From positions 154,223-218,222 of the forward strand of contig NZ_JALLIK010000109.1 of the NCBI RefSeq assembly GCF_023093595.1: a DNA stretch of 64,000 nucleotides, read 5' to 3'. Positions 1 to 9,825 of this stretch are shown here, piece by piece. The notes below the pieces were generated by a model. It was given only the letters and a program-made list of their open reading frames with translations, was not told where the DNA came from and ran no database searches. The position numbers and the translations under genes were made by a program. This DNA comes from Thauera aromatica_A (GTDB lineage: Bacteria > Pseudomonadota > Gammaproteobacteria > Burkholderiales > Rhodocyclaceae). How positions within the stretch are numbered: position 1 is the stretch's first letter; each line of letters opens with the position of its first letter.

Positions 1-1313
1 TCCCGGTCTATGCCGACGACCGGCCCGACGACAGCGGCGCGGTGGTCGTCAGCCCGGCGCGCATCCAGACCCTGGGGGTGAAGACCGCAGAGGTCGAACT
101 GCGCACCGTAGATGCCGCGGTCCGCGCCAGCGGTCGGATCGAGCTCGACGAGCGCAGGCAGGTGGTGGTGGCACCGCGCTTCGAGGGCTGGATCGAGCGC
201 CTGCATGTGAATGCGGTCGGCGATCCGGTGAAGAAGGGCCAGCCGTTGTTCACCGCCTACAGCCCCGAGCTGCAATCCACCGGCGAGGAACTGCGCATTG
301 CCGAGCGTCTGGCGAACCAGAGTGAGGCGCAAGATCCAGTCGCGAGCGAATCCGCCCGCCGCCTTGCCGAGGCCACGCGTGCGCGCCTGCGCAACCTGGA
401 GGTGGCCGGCCAGGTCGGCGCACGCCAGGTCTTCCACGCCCCGGCGAGCGGCGTGGTACTGGAGAAGGAGGCCATCGAAGGTGGACGCTTCATGCCGGGA
501 GACGCACTGTTCCGCATCGCCGACCTGTCGAAAGTGTGGATCATTGCCGATGTGTATGAACAGGACCTCGCTCGCGTGCAGGTTGGTCAGACCGCGCAGG
601 TGGCGCTCGAGGCCTATCCTGGTCGCAGCTTCGCGGCGCGGGTCGATTATCTCTATCCGACGTTGGACGCCGCGACGCGCAGCACCCGCGTGCGGCTGGC
701 AATGGACAACACGGAAGGCCTGTTGCGCCCGGGCATGTTCGCCCAGATCGCGCTGGCGGCAGGTGATGCCACTCCGAAGGTTACCGTGCCGACCTCGGCG
801 ATCATCGATGATGGCGAGCGCCGGGTCGTTCTCCTCGCCCTCGGTGAAGGCCGCTTCAAGCCGCAGGCAGTGAAGCTCGGCCAGCGCGGACGTGATGTGG
901 TCGAGGTGCTCGACGGCGTGGCGGCGGGCGATCGCGTGGTGGTTTCGGCCAACTTCCTGATCGACTCGGAGAGCCAGCTCAAGGCGGCACTCTCCAACCT
1001 GCTCGAGCCCGATGCCGGTGATCAGCCCCAAGCGAGCCCGACGCGTTACGAAGCGCAAGGAACGTTCGATGCCCTGGATGCCGAAGCCGGCAGCGTGACG
1101 ATGACGCACGGTGAGATTCCGGCTCTCCAGTGGCCGGCGATGACCATGGACTTCATGATTGCCGATCCGGCGCTGGTGAAGAGCATCGCCCCAGGCTCGC
1201 CGGTGCGGTTCGTCTTCGAGGCGGGTGAGCCAGGCGAGTACATCATCACAGGCATCGAGCCGGTTGCAGGCACTGCGCCTGCACCGAGCGCCGGCGGTCA
1301 CGGGGGGCACTGA
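1..1313 (+). CDS. cusB: CusB-type RND periplasmic adaptor with C-terminal CusF-like domain (5' partial)
   Basis: Membrane-fusion (adaptor) subunit of a Cu(I)/Ag(I) tripartite efflux pump, linking the inner-membrane RND protein to an outer-membrane channel. The frame is open through the left edge (PVYADD.. before the first in-window ATG at 42), so the signal peptide and N-terminus lie outside. Visible parts are the lipoyl/beta-barrel core (FEGWIERLHVNAVGDPVKKGQPLF; FHAPASGVVLEKEAIEGG) and a C-terminal extension of about 80 residues holding HGEIPALQWPAMTMDF. That His, Trp and Met pattern is the copper site of CusF, so adaptor and metallochaperone are fused. It ends one base before the cusA ATG, so the two are translationally close. 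A cusC gene would be expected upstream but is not visible. Family assignment is firm; the metal is inferred from the CusF motif and the partner. Confidence 0.93.
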   Translation, partial: PVYADDRPDDSGAVVVSPARIQTLGVKTAEVELRTVDAAVRASGRIELDERRQVVVAPRFEGWIERLHVNAVGDPVKKGQPLFTAYSPELQSTGEELRIAERLANQSEAQDPVASESARRLAEATRARLRNLEVAGQVGARQVFHAPASGVVLEKEAIEGGRFMPGDALFRIADLSKVWIIADVYEQDLARVQVGQTAQVALEAYPGRSFAARVDYLYPTLDAATRSTRVRLAMDNTEGLLRPGMFAQIALAAGDATPKVTVPTSAIIDDGERRVVLLALGEGRFKPQAVKLGQRGRDVVEVLDGVAAGDRVVVSANFLIDSESQLKAALSNLLEPDAGDQPQASPTRYEAQGTFDALDAEAGSVTMTHGEIPALQWPAMTMDFMIADPALVKSIAPGSPVRFVFEAGEPGEYIITGIEPVAGTAPAPSAGGHGGH

Positions 1314-1314
1314 G

Positions 1315-4300
1315 ATGCATGCCCCTGTGACAGACTCTTCGAACGTCGTGCCAACCGACGCGGCAGCCAGACCGGCAGCACCCGGCCTGCTCGACCGCGT
1401 CATCGACTGGTCGGCACGCAACGTCTTCCTCGTCCTGCTGGCCACGCTGTTCCTGATTGGCGGTGGCCTCTACGCGGTCAAGCACACGCCGCTCGACGCG
1501 CTGCCCGACCTCTCGGACGTGCAGGTCATCGTCTACACCGACTACCCCGGCCAGGCGCCGCAGGTGGTCGAGGACCAGGTCACCTATCCGCTCACCACCT
1601 CGATGCTGGCGGTGCCGCGCGCCAAGGTGGTGCGCGGCTTCTCGATGTTCGGCGCGTCCTATGTGTATGTGATCTTCGAGGACGGCACCGACATCTACTG
1701 GGCGCGTTCGCGCGTGCTCGAATATCTGAGCACCGCCGCCAGCCGCCTGCCGCAGGGCGTGGCGCCGCAGATCGGGCCGGACGCGACCGGCGTGGGCTGG
1801 GTCTACCAATATGCCGTGCTCGGCAAGGACATGAGCCTGGCCGACACGCGCAGCCTGCAGGACTGGTACGTGCGCTACCAGCTCACCAAGGCGCAGGGCG
1901 TGTCGGAAGTCGCCAGCATCGGTGGCTTCGTGCGCGAGTACCAGGTCACCGTCGATCCGCTGCGCCTGGCCGGCTACGGCATCACGCTCGACCAGGTCAC
2001 GCAAGCCATCCGCGCCTCCAACCGCGACGTCGGCGGCCGCGTGCTGGAACTCGCCGAGAAGGAGTACATGGTGCGCGGGCGCGGCTACCTGCGCAGCGTG
2101 GATGACATCTCCGACATCGTGTTGAAGGCCGAGCGCGGCACGCCGGTGCGGGTGGGCGACGTCGCCCGCGTCGAACTGGTGCCGGCCGAGCGGCGCGGCA
2201 TCGCCGAGTTGAACGGCGAGGGCGAGGTCGCCTCCGGCATCGTCATGGCGCGCTTCGGCCAGAACGCGCTCGACGTGATCGCCAACGTCAAGGCCAAGAT
2301 CGCCGAGATCACGCCCGGGCTGCCGGCGGGCGCCGAGATCGTGCCGGTCTATGACCGCTCCGAGCTCATCGAGCGCGCGATCGGCAACCTCAAGTGGACG
2401 CTGCTCGAGGAGAGCCTGATCGTCGCCGCCGTGTGCGTGATCTTCCTGCTGCATGTGCGCAGCGCGCTGGTGGCCATCATCACGCTGCCGCTCGGCATCC
2501 TGTTCGCCTTCATCGCCATGCGTTCGCTCGGCCTGGGCTCGAACATCATGAGCCTGGGCGGGATCGCGATCGCGATCGGAGCGATGGTGGATGCGGCGAT
2601 CGTGATGATCGAGAACGCGCACAAGCACATCGAGCGCCTGCCCGAGGGCGCCACCCAGCCGCAGCGCGCAGCGGCGATCGTGCTCGCCTGCAAGGAGGTC
2701 GGGCCGGCGCTGTTCTTCTCGCTGCTGATCATCACCGTGTCCTTCCTGCCGGTGTTCGCGCTCGAAGGCCAGGAGGGCCGGCTGTTCTCGCCGCTCGCCT
2801 TCACCAAGACCTTCGCCATGGCCGGCGCCGCGCTGCTGTCGGTGACGCTGGTGCCGGTGCTGATGCTGTTCTTCGTGCGCGGGCGCATCCTGCCCGAGGC
2901 GAAGAACCCGGTGAACCGGCTGCTGATCTGGCTGTACCGGCCGATCATCCAGGGCGTGCTGCGCTTCAAGCTGGTGACGCTGCTGCTGGCGGTGCTGGCG
3001 ATGGCGGCCACCATCGTGCCGGCGCGCCAGATCGGCTCGGAGTTCATGCCGACGCTCAACGAAGGCACGCTGTTCTACATGCCTGCGGCGCTGCCGGGGA
3101 TGTCGGTGACCGAGGCCGGGCGCCTGCTTGCGACGACGAACCGCATCATCAAGACCTTCCCCGAGGTCGAATCGGTGTACGGCAAGGCCGGCCGCGCCAA
3201 CACCGCCACCGACCCCGCGCCGCTCGAGATGTTCGAGACCGTCATCAACCTCAAGCCCCAGGACCAGTGGCGCCCGGGCATGACCACCGACAAGCTCATT
3301 GCCGAGATGGACGCCGCACTCAAGTTCCCCGGCCTGGCCAACTCGTGGACCATGCCGATCAAGGCGCGCATCGACATGCTCAGCACCGGCATCCGCACGC
3401 CGGTGGGGGTGAAGGTGTTCGGCAAGGACCTGGAGACGCTGGAGAAGGTGGCGCAGGCGGTGGAAGCCGCCGTGCGCAAGGTGCCCGGCGCGAGCAGCGC
3501 CTACGCCGAGCGCGTGGCCGGCGGCTACTACGTGGACATCGTGCCGCGCCGCGACCAGCTCGCGCGCTATGGGCTCACCATCGACATGCTGCAGGACGTG
3601 ATCGCCACCGCGCTCGGCGGCGAGATGGTGACGACCACGGTCGAGGGCCTGGAGCGCTACGGCGTGTCGGTGCGCTACGCGCGCGGCCTGCGCGACGACC
3701 CGGCGCGGCTCGCCTCCGACGTGTTCGTGCCGACGATGAACGGCCCGATCCCGCTCGGCCAGGTGGCCGAGGTCAAACTGACGCGCGGCGCACCCGCCAT
3801 CCGCACCGAGAACGCGCTGCTGGCGGCCTATGTGTATGTCGACACGCGCGAGGCCGACCTCGGCGCCTTCGTCAAGCGCGCGCAGCAGGCGGTGGCCGAG
3901 GAGGTCGAGTTCCCGCAGGGCTATTACGCCACCTGGAGCGGCCAGTTCGAGAACATGGAGCGTGCCAAGGAGAAGATGAAGATCGTGGTGCCGGTGACGC
4001 TGGCGCTGATCTTCGTGCTGCTCTACCTCAACTTCCGGCGCCTGACCGAGACCCTGATCGTGATGCTGTCGGTGCCCTTCGCGCTGGTCGGCGGGGTGTG
4101 GCTGATGTGGTGGCTGGGCTACCAGATGAGCGTGGCGGTGGCGGTGGGCTTCATCGCGTTGGCGGGTGTTGCGGCGGAGACCGGGGTGATCATGCTGATC
4201 TACCTCGACCATGCCTGGCGCGAGGTGCGGGCGCGCTGCCAAGCCGAGGGCCGCGAGGCCGGCGTCACCGACCTGTACGAGGCGATCATGGAAGGCGCGG

Positions 4301-4554
4301 TCGAGCGTGTGCGCCCGAAGATGATGACCGTGGTGGCGATCATGGCCGGCCTGCTGCCGATCATGTGGAGCACCGGCACCGGCAGCGAGGTCATGAGCCG
4401 CATCGCCGCGCCGATGGTGGGCGGCATGGTGTCGTCGACCGTGCTGACGCTGGCGGTGATTCCGGCGCTGTATGCGCTGGTGAAGCAGTGGGAGCTGCGC
4501 CGCAGCGCCCGGCCAGCGCCGGCGCAGGTTCCAGTGACGGTGTCTAACTTGTAA
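1315..4554 (+). CDS. cusA: CusA/CzcA-family heavy-metal RND efflux transporter
   Basis: Inner-membrane proton-driven RND pump of 1079 residues, the usual family length. The start is ATG 1315, immediately after the cusB stop; the frame stays open further left inside cusB, but that part is not pilot sequence. Transmembrane segment 1 is VFLVLLATLFLIGGGLYAV and the second RND half begins near residue 880. The TM4 signature GAMVDAAIVMIENAHK is the form associated with monovalent Cu(I)/Ag(I) exporters rather than the DFGxxVDGA form of Zn/Co/Cd exporters (family knowledge). Several Met residues lie in the periplasmic halves. It is encoded with the CusB-CusF adaptor and followed by other copper genes, all pointing to copper and silver export from the cytoplasm or periplasm. 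Confidence 0.95.
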   Translation: MHAPVTDSSNVVPTDAAARPAAPGLLDRVIDWSARNVFLVLLATLFLIGGGLYAVKHTPLDALPDLSDVQVIVYTDYPGQAPQVVEDQVTYPLTTSMLAVPRAKVVRGFSMFGASYVYVIFEDGTDIYWARSRVLEYLSTAASRLPQGVAPQIGPDATGVGWVYQYAVLGKDMSLADTRSLQDWYVRYQLTKAQGVSEVASIGGFVREYQVTVDPLRLAGYGITLDQVTQAIRASNRDVGGRVLELAEKEYMVRGRGYLRSVDDISDIVLKAERGTPVRVGDVARVELVPAERRGIAELNGEGEVASGIVMARFGQNALDVIANVKAKIAEITPGLPAGAEIVPVYDRSELIERAIGNLKWTLLEESLIVAAVCVIFLLHVRSALVAIITLPLGILFAFIAMRSLGLGSNIMSLGGIAIAIGAMVDAAIVMIENAHKHIERLPEGATQPQRAAAIVLACKEVGPALFFSLLIITVSFLPVFALEGQEGRLFSPLAFTKTFAMAGAALLSVTLVPVLMLFFVRGRILPEAKNPVNRLLIWLYRPIIQGVLRFKLVTLLLAVLAMAATIVPARQIGSEFMPTLNEGTLFYMPAALPGMSVTEAGRLLATTNRIIKTFPEVESVYGKAGRANTATDPAPLEMFETVINLKPQDQWRPGMTTDKLIAEMDAALKFPGLANSWTMPIKARIDMLSTGIRTPVGVKVFGKDLETLEKVAQAVEAAVRKVPGASSAYAERVAGGYYVDIVPRRDQLARYGLTIDMLQDVIATALGGEMVTTTVEGLERYGVSVRYARGLRDDPARLASDVFVPTMNGPIPLGQVAEVKLTRGAPAIRTENALLAAYVYVDTREADLGAFVKRAQQAVAEEVEFPQGYYATWSGQFENMERAKEKMKIVVPVTLALIFVLLYLNFRRLTETLIVMLSVPFALVGGVWLMWWLGYQMSVAVAVGFIALAGVAAETGVIMLIYLDHAWREVRARCQAEGREAGVTDLYEAIMEGAVERVRPKMMTVVAIMAGLLPIMWSTGTGSEVMSRIAAPMVGGMVSSTVLTLAVIPALYALVKQWELRRSARPAPAQVPVTVSNL

Positions 4555-4648
4555 TGCAGCGGTCAGCGGCGCGACAGCATCGGGGGCGTAGCCTGTTTCC
4601 AAGGCCCCGTTCCCGAGGCTGCCGCTGAACGTGACGAGGAGCATTGCG

Positions 4649-4792
4649 ATGCTTACCTGGATCAAATCCCTCTGGCAATCCTTCAAGAACTGGTGTCGCG
4701 AGAACGAGCGGGCCCACCGGGATGCCCCGCTCTCGCCGTGCTGCTCGAAGCCGCCCGCAGCCGTTCGCCATTCGCCGACCCGCAAGGTATGA
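4649..4792 (+). CDS. Small hypothetical protein, 47 aa
   Basis: A short open frame between cusA and the DUF2933 gene, starting MLTWIKSLWQSFKNW and ending RHSPTRKV. A good ribosome-binding site (GAGGAG, about 8 bases before ATG 4649) supports translation, and the stop lies 4 bases before the next ATG (4797), so it sits like a real operon member. It contains an amphipathic Trp-rich N-terminus, a CCSK pair of cysteines and a basic tail. No family is recognised. The Cys pair and location allow, but do not prove, a role in copper handling. Confidence 0.55.
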   Translation: MLTWIKSLWQSFKNWCRENERAHRDAPLSPCCSKPPAAVRHSPTRKV

Positions 4793-4796
4793 AGCC

Positions 4797-5045
4797 ATGA
4801 ACACAAAGCCTGCTCATGATCCTGGACTCCCTCGATCTGTCGCCTGGTATCGCTCCCCCGGCGTCATCGCCGGCCTGATGCTGGCGGCGATCGCACTGTT
4901 CTTCCTGTTGCGCGAACACTGGGCGCATGTGTCGGGCAACTGGGTGTATCTGATCCTGTTGCTGTGTCCCCTGATGCACCTGTTTGGCCATGGAGGACAT
5001 CACGGCGGGCACCGCAGCAACGACACCGATTCGGAGAAGCGCTGA
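4797..5045 (+). CDS. DUF2933-type small membrane protein
   Basis: An 82-residue protein with two hydrophobic segments (VIAGLMLAAIALFFLL and WVYLILLLCPLMHLF) and a His-rich tail (HLFGHGGHHGGH). This layout (two membrane helices, an LLLLCPLMH motif and a His/Gly tail) is that of DUF2933 proteins, which are common in copper-resistance operons of proteobacteria; their biochemical role is unknown. Start ATG 4797 was chosen because the in-frame sequence upstream reads through the 47-residue gene in another frame. The next gene starts 2 bases after this stop. The His-rich tail and the Cys/Met in the second helix would suit metal binding at the membrane surface, which is inference. Confidence 0.8.
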   Translation: MNTKPAHDPGLPRSVAWYRSPGVIAGLMLAAIALFFLLREHWAHVSGNWVYLILLLCPLMHLFGHGGHHGGHRSNDTDSEKR

Positions 5046-5046
5046 G

Positions 5047-5445
5047 ATGTCGATGACAGGGGCACGCCTTGGCCGTGGCGTCGTCATCGCGGCGCTTTCG
5101 GGCGTCTTGATTTCGAGCGCAGCGGCGCAAGGCTGGACGATCCCGCAGCCCTCTCCGGGGCTGATGCCCAATCCTGGGCAAGGAAAGGGGCTCTACACAC
5201 AGCACTGTGCCGCTTGCCATGGGACCGACCTCAAGGGCTCGGACAAGGGGCCGCCCATGCTCCATAAGGTCTACGAACCCAGTCATCACGCCGATATCGC
5301 CTTTCAGTTGGCGGTAGCGAACGGTGTGCGCGCCCACCACTGGCAGTTCGGCGACATGGCACCTGTTCCCGGCCTGACGTCGGACGAGGTCGCTCATGTC
5401 ACGGCATTCATCCGTGGTGAACAGCGCAAGGTCGGCATTCGATAA
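5047..5445 (+). CDS. c-type cytochrome (monoheme, periplasmic)
   Basis: A 132-residue secreted monoheme cytochrome c. It has a signal peptide (residues 1 to about 28, ending SSAAAQG), the heme-binding CAACH at residues 54-58 and a probable axial Met at about residue 104 (GDMAPVPG). The pattern GLYTQHCAACHG..LKGSDKGPPM is the class I cytochrome c fold seen in small electron carriers. Start ATG 5047 is next to the stop of the DUF2933 gene; the frame remains open upstream but would destroy the signal peptide. Similar cytochromes often occur in copper-resistance operons next to CusA and copper ATPases. The electron partner is not indicated by the sequence. Confidence 0.88.
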   Translation: MSMTGARLGRGVVIAALSGVLISSAAAQGWTIPQPSPGLMPNPGQGKGLYTQHCAACHGTDLKGSDKGPPMLHKVYEPSHHADIAFQLAVANGVRAHHWQFGDMAPVPGLTSDEVAHVTAFIRGEQRKVGIR

Positions 5446-5469
5446 CAACAAACGCCGGGGAGAAGCATC

Positions 5470-7817
<2,348 letters not shown>

Positions 7818-7818
<1 letters not shown>

Positions 7819-7898
7819 TGCACGTCTTCATCCATCGCGGCCACGGCCACAAGGGAAAACGAATGTCGGCTGAGAACCAAGGCAGCCATGATGCGTAA
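7818..7898 (+). CDS. Possible 26-aa His-rich peptide
   Basis: Starts at ATG 7818, overlapping the ATPase stop (TGATG), and reads MHVFIHRGHGHKGKRMSAEN then six more residues. Its stop overlaps an ATG at 7898 (TAATG). The AAGGG in the end of the ATPase gene could serve as ribosome-binding site. The His/Gly-rich start resembles the first residues of some small copper-operon membrane proteins, so it may be a remnant of a longer gene or a real micro-protein. No family is recognised and coding is uncertain. Confidence 0.3.
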
Positions 7899-7915
7899 TG
7901 TCGCGGGAGATCGAG

Positions 7916-8545
7916 ATGAGTGAGACGTCGAGTTACGGATTGTGGTCCCTGGTTGTCATCAACTCGCTGTTCTTCATCGCCTTCGCGTTCAGCTTCACGC
8001 GCCCCCGCACAAGCCGGGACTGGCGATCCCTGGGCGCTTACTCAGCCTTCATTCTGGCGCTGTTCACCGAGATGTACGGCTTTCCGTTGACGATCTACCT
8101 GCTCTCGGGGTGGCTGTCTTCGAAATTTCCGGGAATCGATTTTTTTGCCCACGACTCGGGGCACCTCTTGGAGGTTATGTTCGGATGGAGCAGTAACCCG
8201 CACTTCGGCCCGTTTCACCTCTTGAGCACGGTGTTCATCGTCGGCGGCTTCTGGCTCCTGGCGAAGGCATGGCCTGTGCTCCTCGAGGCTCAGCGCACCC
8301 GCCGTGTCGCCGACAGCGGCCCCTACGCACGCATTCGGCACCCGCAATACGTCGCCTTCATTCTGGTCATGTTCGGCTTTTTGCTGCAATGGCCGACCTT
8401 GATCACCCTGGTCATGTTCCCTGTTCTGTTGATCGTGTACGCCAGGCTCGCCCGCCGGGAAGAGCTCGACGCGATCGAGGCGTTCGGGGACGCCTATCGC
8501 TCATACCGCCAGCGCACGCCGGCGTTCATTCCTCGCCTGCGGTAG
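7916..8545 (+). CDS. Isoprenylcysteine carboxyl methyltransferase (ICMT)-family membrane protein
   Basis: An integral membrane protein of 209 residues related to ICMT and phospholipid N-methyltransferases. The C-terminal half carries the family signature GPYARIRHPQY, a hydrophobic hairpin, then ARREE and YRSYRQRTPAFIPRL; the RHPxY and RxEE parts form the S-adenosylmethionine pocket in the family. About five membrane helices are visible. Start ATG 7916 is preferred over the in-frame ATG 7898 because GGGAGA lies 5 bases before it. Bacterial members do not process prenylated proteins and their substrate is unknown; they recur beside copper and heavy-metal efflux genes, as here. Confidence 0.85.
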   Translation: MSETSSYGLWSLVVINSLFFIAFAFSFTRPRTSRDWRSLGAYSAFILALFTEMYGFPLTIYLLSGWLSSKFPGIDFFAHDSGHLLEVMFGWSSNPHFGPFHLLSTVFIVGGFWLLAKAWPVLLEAQRTRRVADSGPYARIRHPQYVAFILVMFGFLLQWPTLITLVMFPVLLIVYARLARREELDAIEAFGDAYRSYRQRTPAFIPRLR

Positions 8546-8561
8546 TTCGACGAGCCGACAG

Positions 8562-8590
8562 AAAAAGCCCCCGGAATCGCCGCCGGGGGC
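8562..8590 (-). terminator. Rho-independent terminator of copK
   Basis: The inverted repeat GCCCCCGG / CCGGGGGC encloses an 8-base loop (8567-8590). An A-tract on its left (8562-8566) becomes a U-tract on the minus-strand transcript. It lies 24 bases past the copK stop. Confidence 0.85.
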
Positions 8591-8613
8591 AGGATCACCT
8601 TGAAACGTGCGAA

Positions 8614-8892
8614 TCAGCTACGGGAGTCGTGGCGGAGGATGCTGTCGAGACGCATGACCTCGTCGCCGTGCATCATGATTTTCTGCCCGTCCTTGGTCTC
8701 CATCACTTCGCCTTGTTTCATCCTCACCGCACGACCCATCTTGTCCTCCATGCCCATTTTCCCATCCTTGAAGATGTAGACGGTCGAGCCATCTTTCAAA
8801 GGGATGGACTTCTCAATCTGCTCGACATCGACAGCGAAGGCCGATGTGGTAGCCACACCGAGCGCCGCGATCATCAACGTTTTCTTCAACAT
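8614..8892 (-). CDS. copK: CopK-family periplasmic copper-binding protein
   Basis: Small periplasmic Cu(I)-binding protein, 92 residues before and about 72 after removal of the signal peptide (cleavage after TTSAFA, residue 20). The mature part keeps the CopK pattern: a DGSTVYIFKDGKMGMEDK strand pair and a Met-rich stretch (MKQGEVMETKDGQKIMMHGDEV). In Cupriavidus CopK such methionines bind Cu(I) cooperatively (family knowledge). Start ATG 8892 has AGGAGA a few bases upstream; the longer in-frame start at 8991 would spoil the signal peptide. The gene faces the copper operon on the opposite strand and ends at its own terminator. It probably buffers periplasmic copper under stress. Confidence 0.88.
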   Translation of the reverse strand: MLKKTLMIAALGVATTSAFAVDVEQIEKSIPLKDGSTVYIFKDGKMGMEDKMGRAVRMKQGEVMETKDGQKIMMHGDEVMRLDSILRHDSRS

Positions 8893-8915
8893 GCTGCTCT
8901 CCTTGAATGAACGGC

Positions 8916-8938
8916 TGTGAAATCTACTGAAAATCACA
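8916..8938 (-). promoter_or_regulatory. Inverted repeat in the copK leader
   Basis: TGTGA and TCACA arms are separated by 13 bases, 24-46 bases upstream of the copK start codon. On the minus strand the same stretch also reads as a direct repeat TTTTCA-N4-ATTTCA with 10-base period, the type of layout bound by OmpR/CopR-class response regulators. Either reading could be an operator; no regulator gene for it is in the window. Confidence 0.3.
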
Positions 8939-9006
8939 TCGGGCACGTACGTTTGAAAATTGCCCAATGCCTTGCCGGCCCCGCTTCCCATCGAACGTCG
9001 GTGTCG

Positions 9007-9351
9007 TCAGGATCCACCGCGGTACAGAGGGCTTTCTTCGAGATAGACCGTGACGTTGCCGGCCCCCGGAACGGCTTTCGAAAGCGGGAAGCTATTCGTG
9101 CCGAAGGTGTCGAACGTCCAGTTGACCGTCTTGCCGCCGACTTTCAGCAAAACGGTCTCCAGGCGGGTGACGTTGATGTGGCGAGTATCCGCATCAACGG
9201 TAACGGTGCGTGCAGGGCTGGCGTTGCTGGCATAGCCGTATGCGGCCAATTCACGCTCGGTCGGGTTCGATGCGCCCTGAGCGAACGCGGCCGAAGACCC
9301 GAGAGTGCTGATCGCCGATACGACGACAACGGCGATGACCGATTTTTTCAT
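9007..9351 (-). CDS. CzcE-like periplasmic metal-binding protein
   Basis: A 114-residue secreted protein with a clear signal peptide (MKKSVIAVVVVSAIS..SSAAFA, cleavage near residue 24). The mature domain contains TVTVDADTRHINVTRLETV and TVNWTFDTFGTNSFPLSKAV, matching CzcE/CopH-like copper-inducible proteins that bind Cu and other divalent metals with a beta-barrel fold (family knowledge). Start ATG 9351 has AAGGAG about 6 bases upstream. It is transcribed in the same direction as copK, 115 bases upstream of it. The likely job is periplasmic metal sequestration or sensing. The identification rests on motif resemblance. Confidence 0.7.
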   Translation of the reverse strand: MKKSVIAVVVVSAISTLGSSAAFAQGASNPTERELAAYGYASNASPARTVTVDADTRHINVTRLETVLLKVGGKTVNWTFDTFGTNSFPLSKAVPGAGNVTVYLEESPLYRGGS

Positions 9352-9503
9352 GATGAGCTCCTTATTCAGTTGTCCGGATTGGCTGCTCTTTCTCGAGTAA
9401 CCATGGACTCGATCATAGGAGCCGGCCACTGACAGGGCGATGACCTCGTAATTACATATAAGTCATGAAGGCGAAAGGATGTGTCGGGCGAACCGCATCG
9501 CTG

Positions 9504-9525
9504 ATACCATAGCCCCCCATGGTAT
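9504..9525 (+). promoter_or_regulatory. DmeR/RcnR-type operator
   Basis: A perfect inverted repeat ATACCAT-AGCCCCCC-ATGGTAT ends 13 bases before the dmeR start. The C/G-tract core with A/T-rich inverted arms is the typical site of RcnR/FrmR/DmeR repressors (family knowledge), so dmeR-dmeF is most likely autoregulated from here. Confidence 0.85.
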
Positions 9526-9538
9526 TCAGAGGTATTCG

Positions 9539-9817
9539 ATGAGCCACACCATCCGTGACCAGGCCAGGCTGCTGGCCCGCGTGCGCCGCATTCGCGGCCA
9601 GGTCGAGGCGCTGGAGCGCGCGCTCGCCGCCGAAAAGGAATGCGCCGAGATCCTGCACCAGATCGCAGCGGTGCGCGGCGCCACCAACGGGCTGATGGCC
9701 GAAGTGCTCGAGGAGCACGTCCGCACCCACATCGCCGACCCGGCAATCCTCGATGGCGCCGAGCGCATGAAAGGCGCCGACGAGTTGATCGGCGTCCTGC
9801 GCACCTACCTTAAGTGA
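9539..9817 (+). CDS. dmeR: Nickel/cobalt-responsive repressor, RcnR/DmeR type
   Basis: All-helical CsoR/RcnR-family repressor of 92 residues. It carries His3, Cys35, His60 and His64, which are the Co/Ni ligands of RcnR; formaldehyde sensors (FrmR) lack His64, so a metal sensor is favoured. Start ATG 9539 puts these residues in register and places the protein directly behind the operator at 9504-9525. The frame upstream to 9479 would run through the operator and is rejected. It is cotranscribed with the DmeF exporter. Binding of Co(II) or Ni(II) would be expected to release the repressor and turn on export. Confidence 0.9.
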   Translation: MSHTIRDQARLLARVRRIRGQVEALERALAAEKECAEILHQIAAVRGATNGLMAEVLEEHVRTHIADPAILDGAERMKGADELIGVLRTYLK

Positions 9818-9825
9818 GCGTCGCC

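Noticed and set aside
1246..4806. A 1186-residue open frame on the minus strand across cusA
   Set aside because: Its translation is low-complexity (His/Arg/Gln/Ala-rich) and mirrors the codon pattern of cusA on the plus strand; it is a GC-driven shadow.
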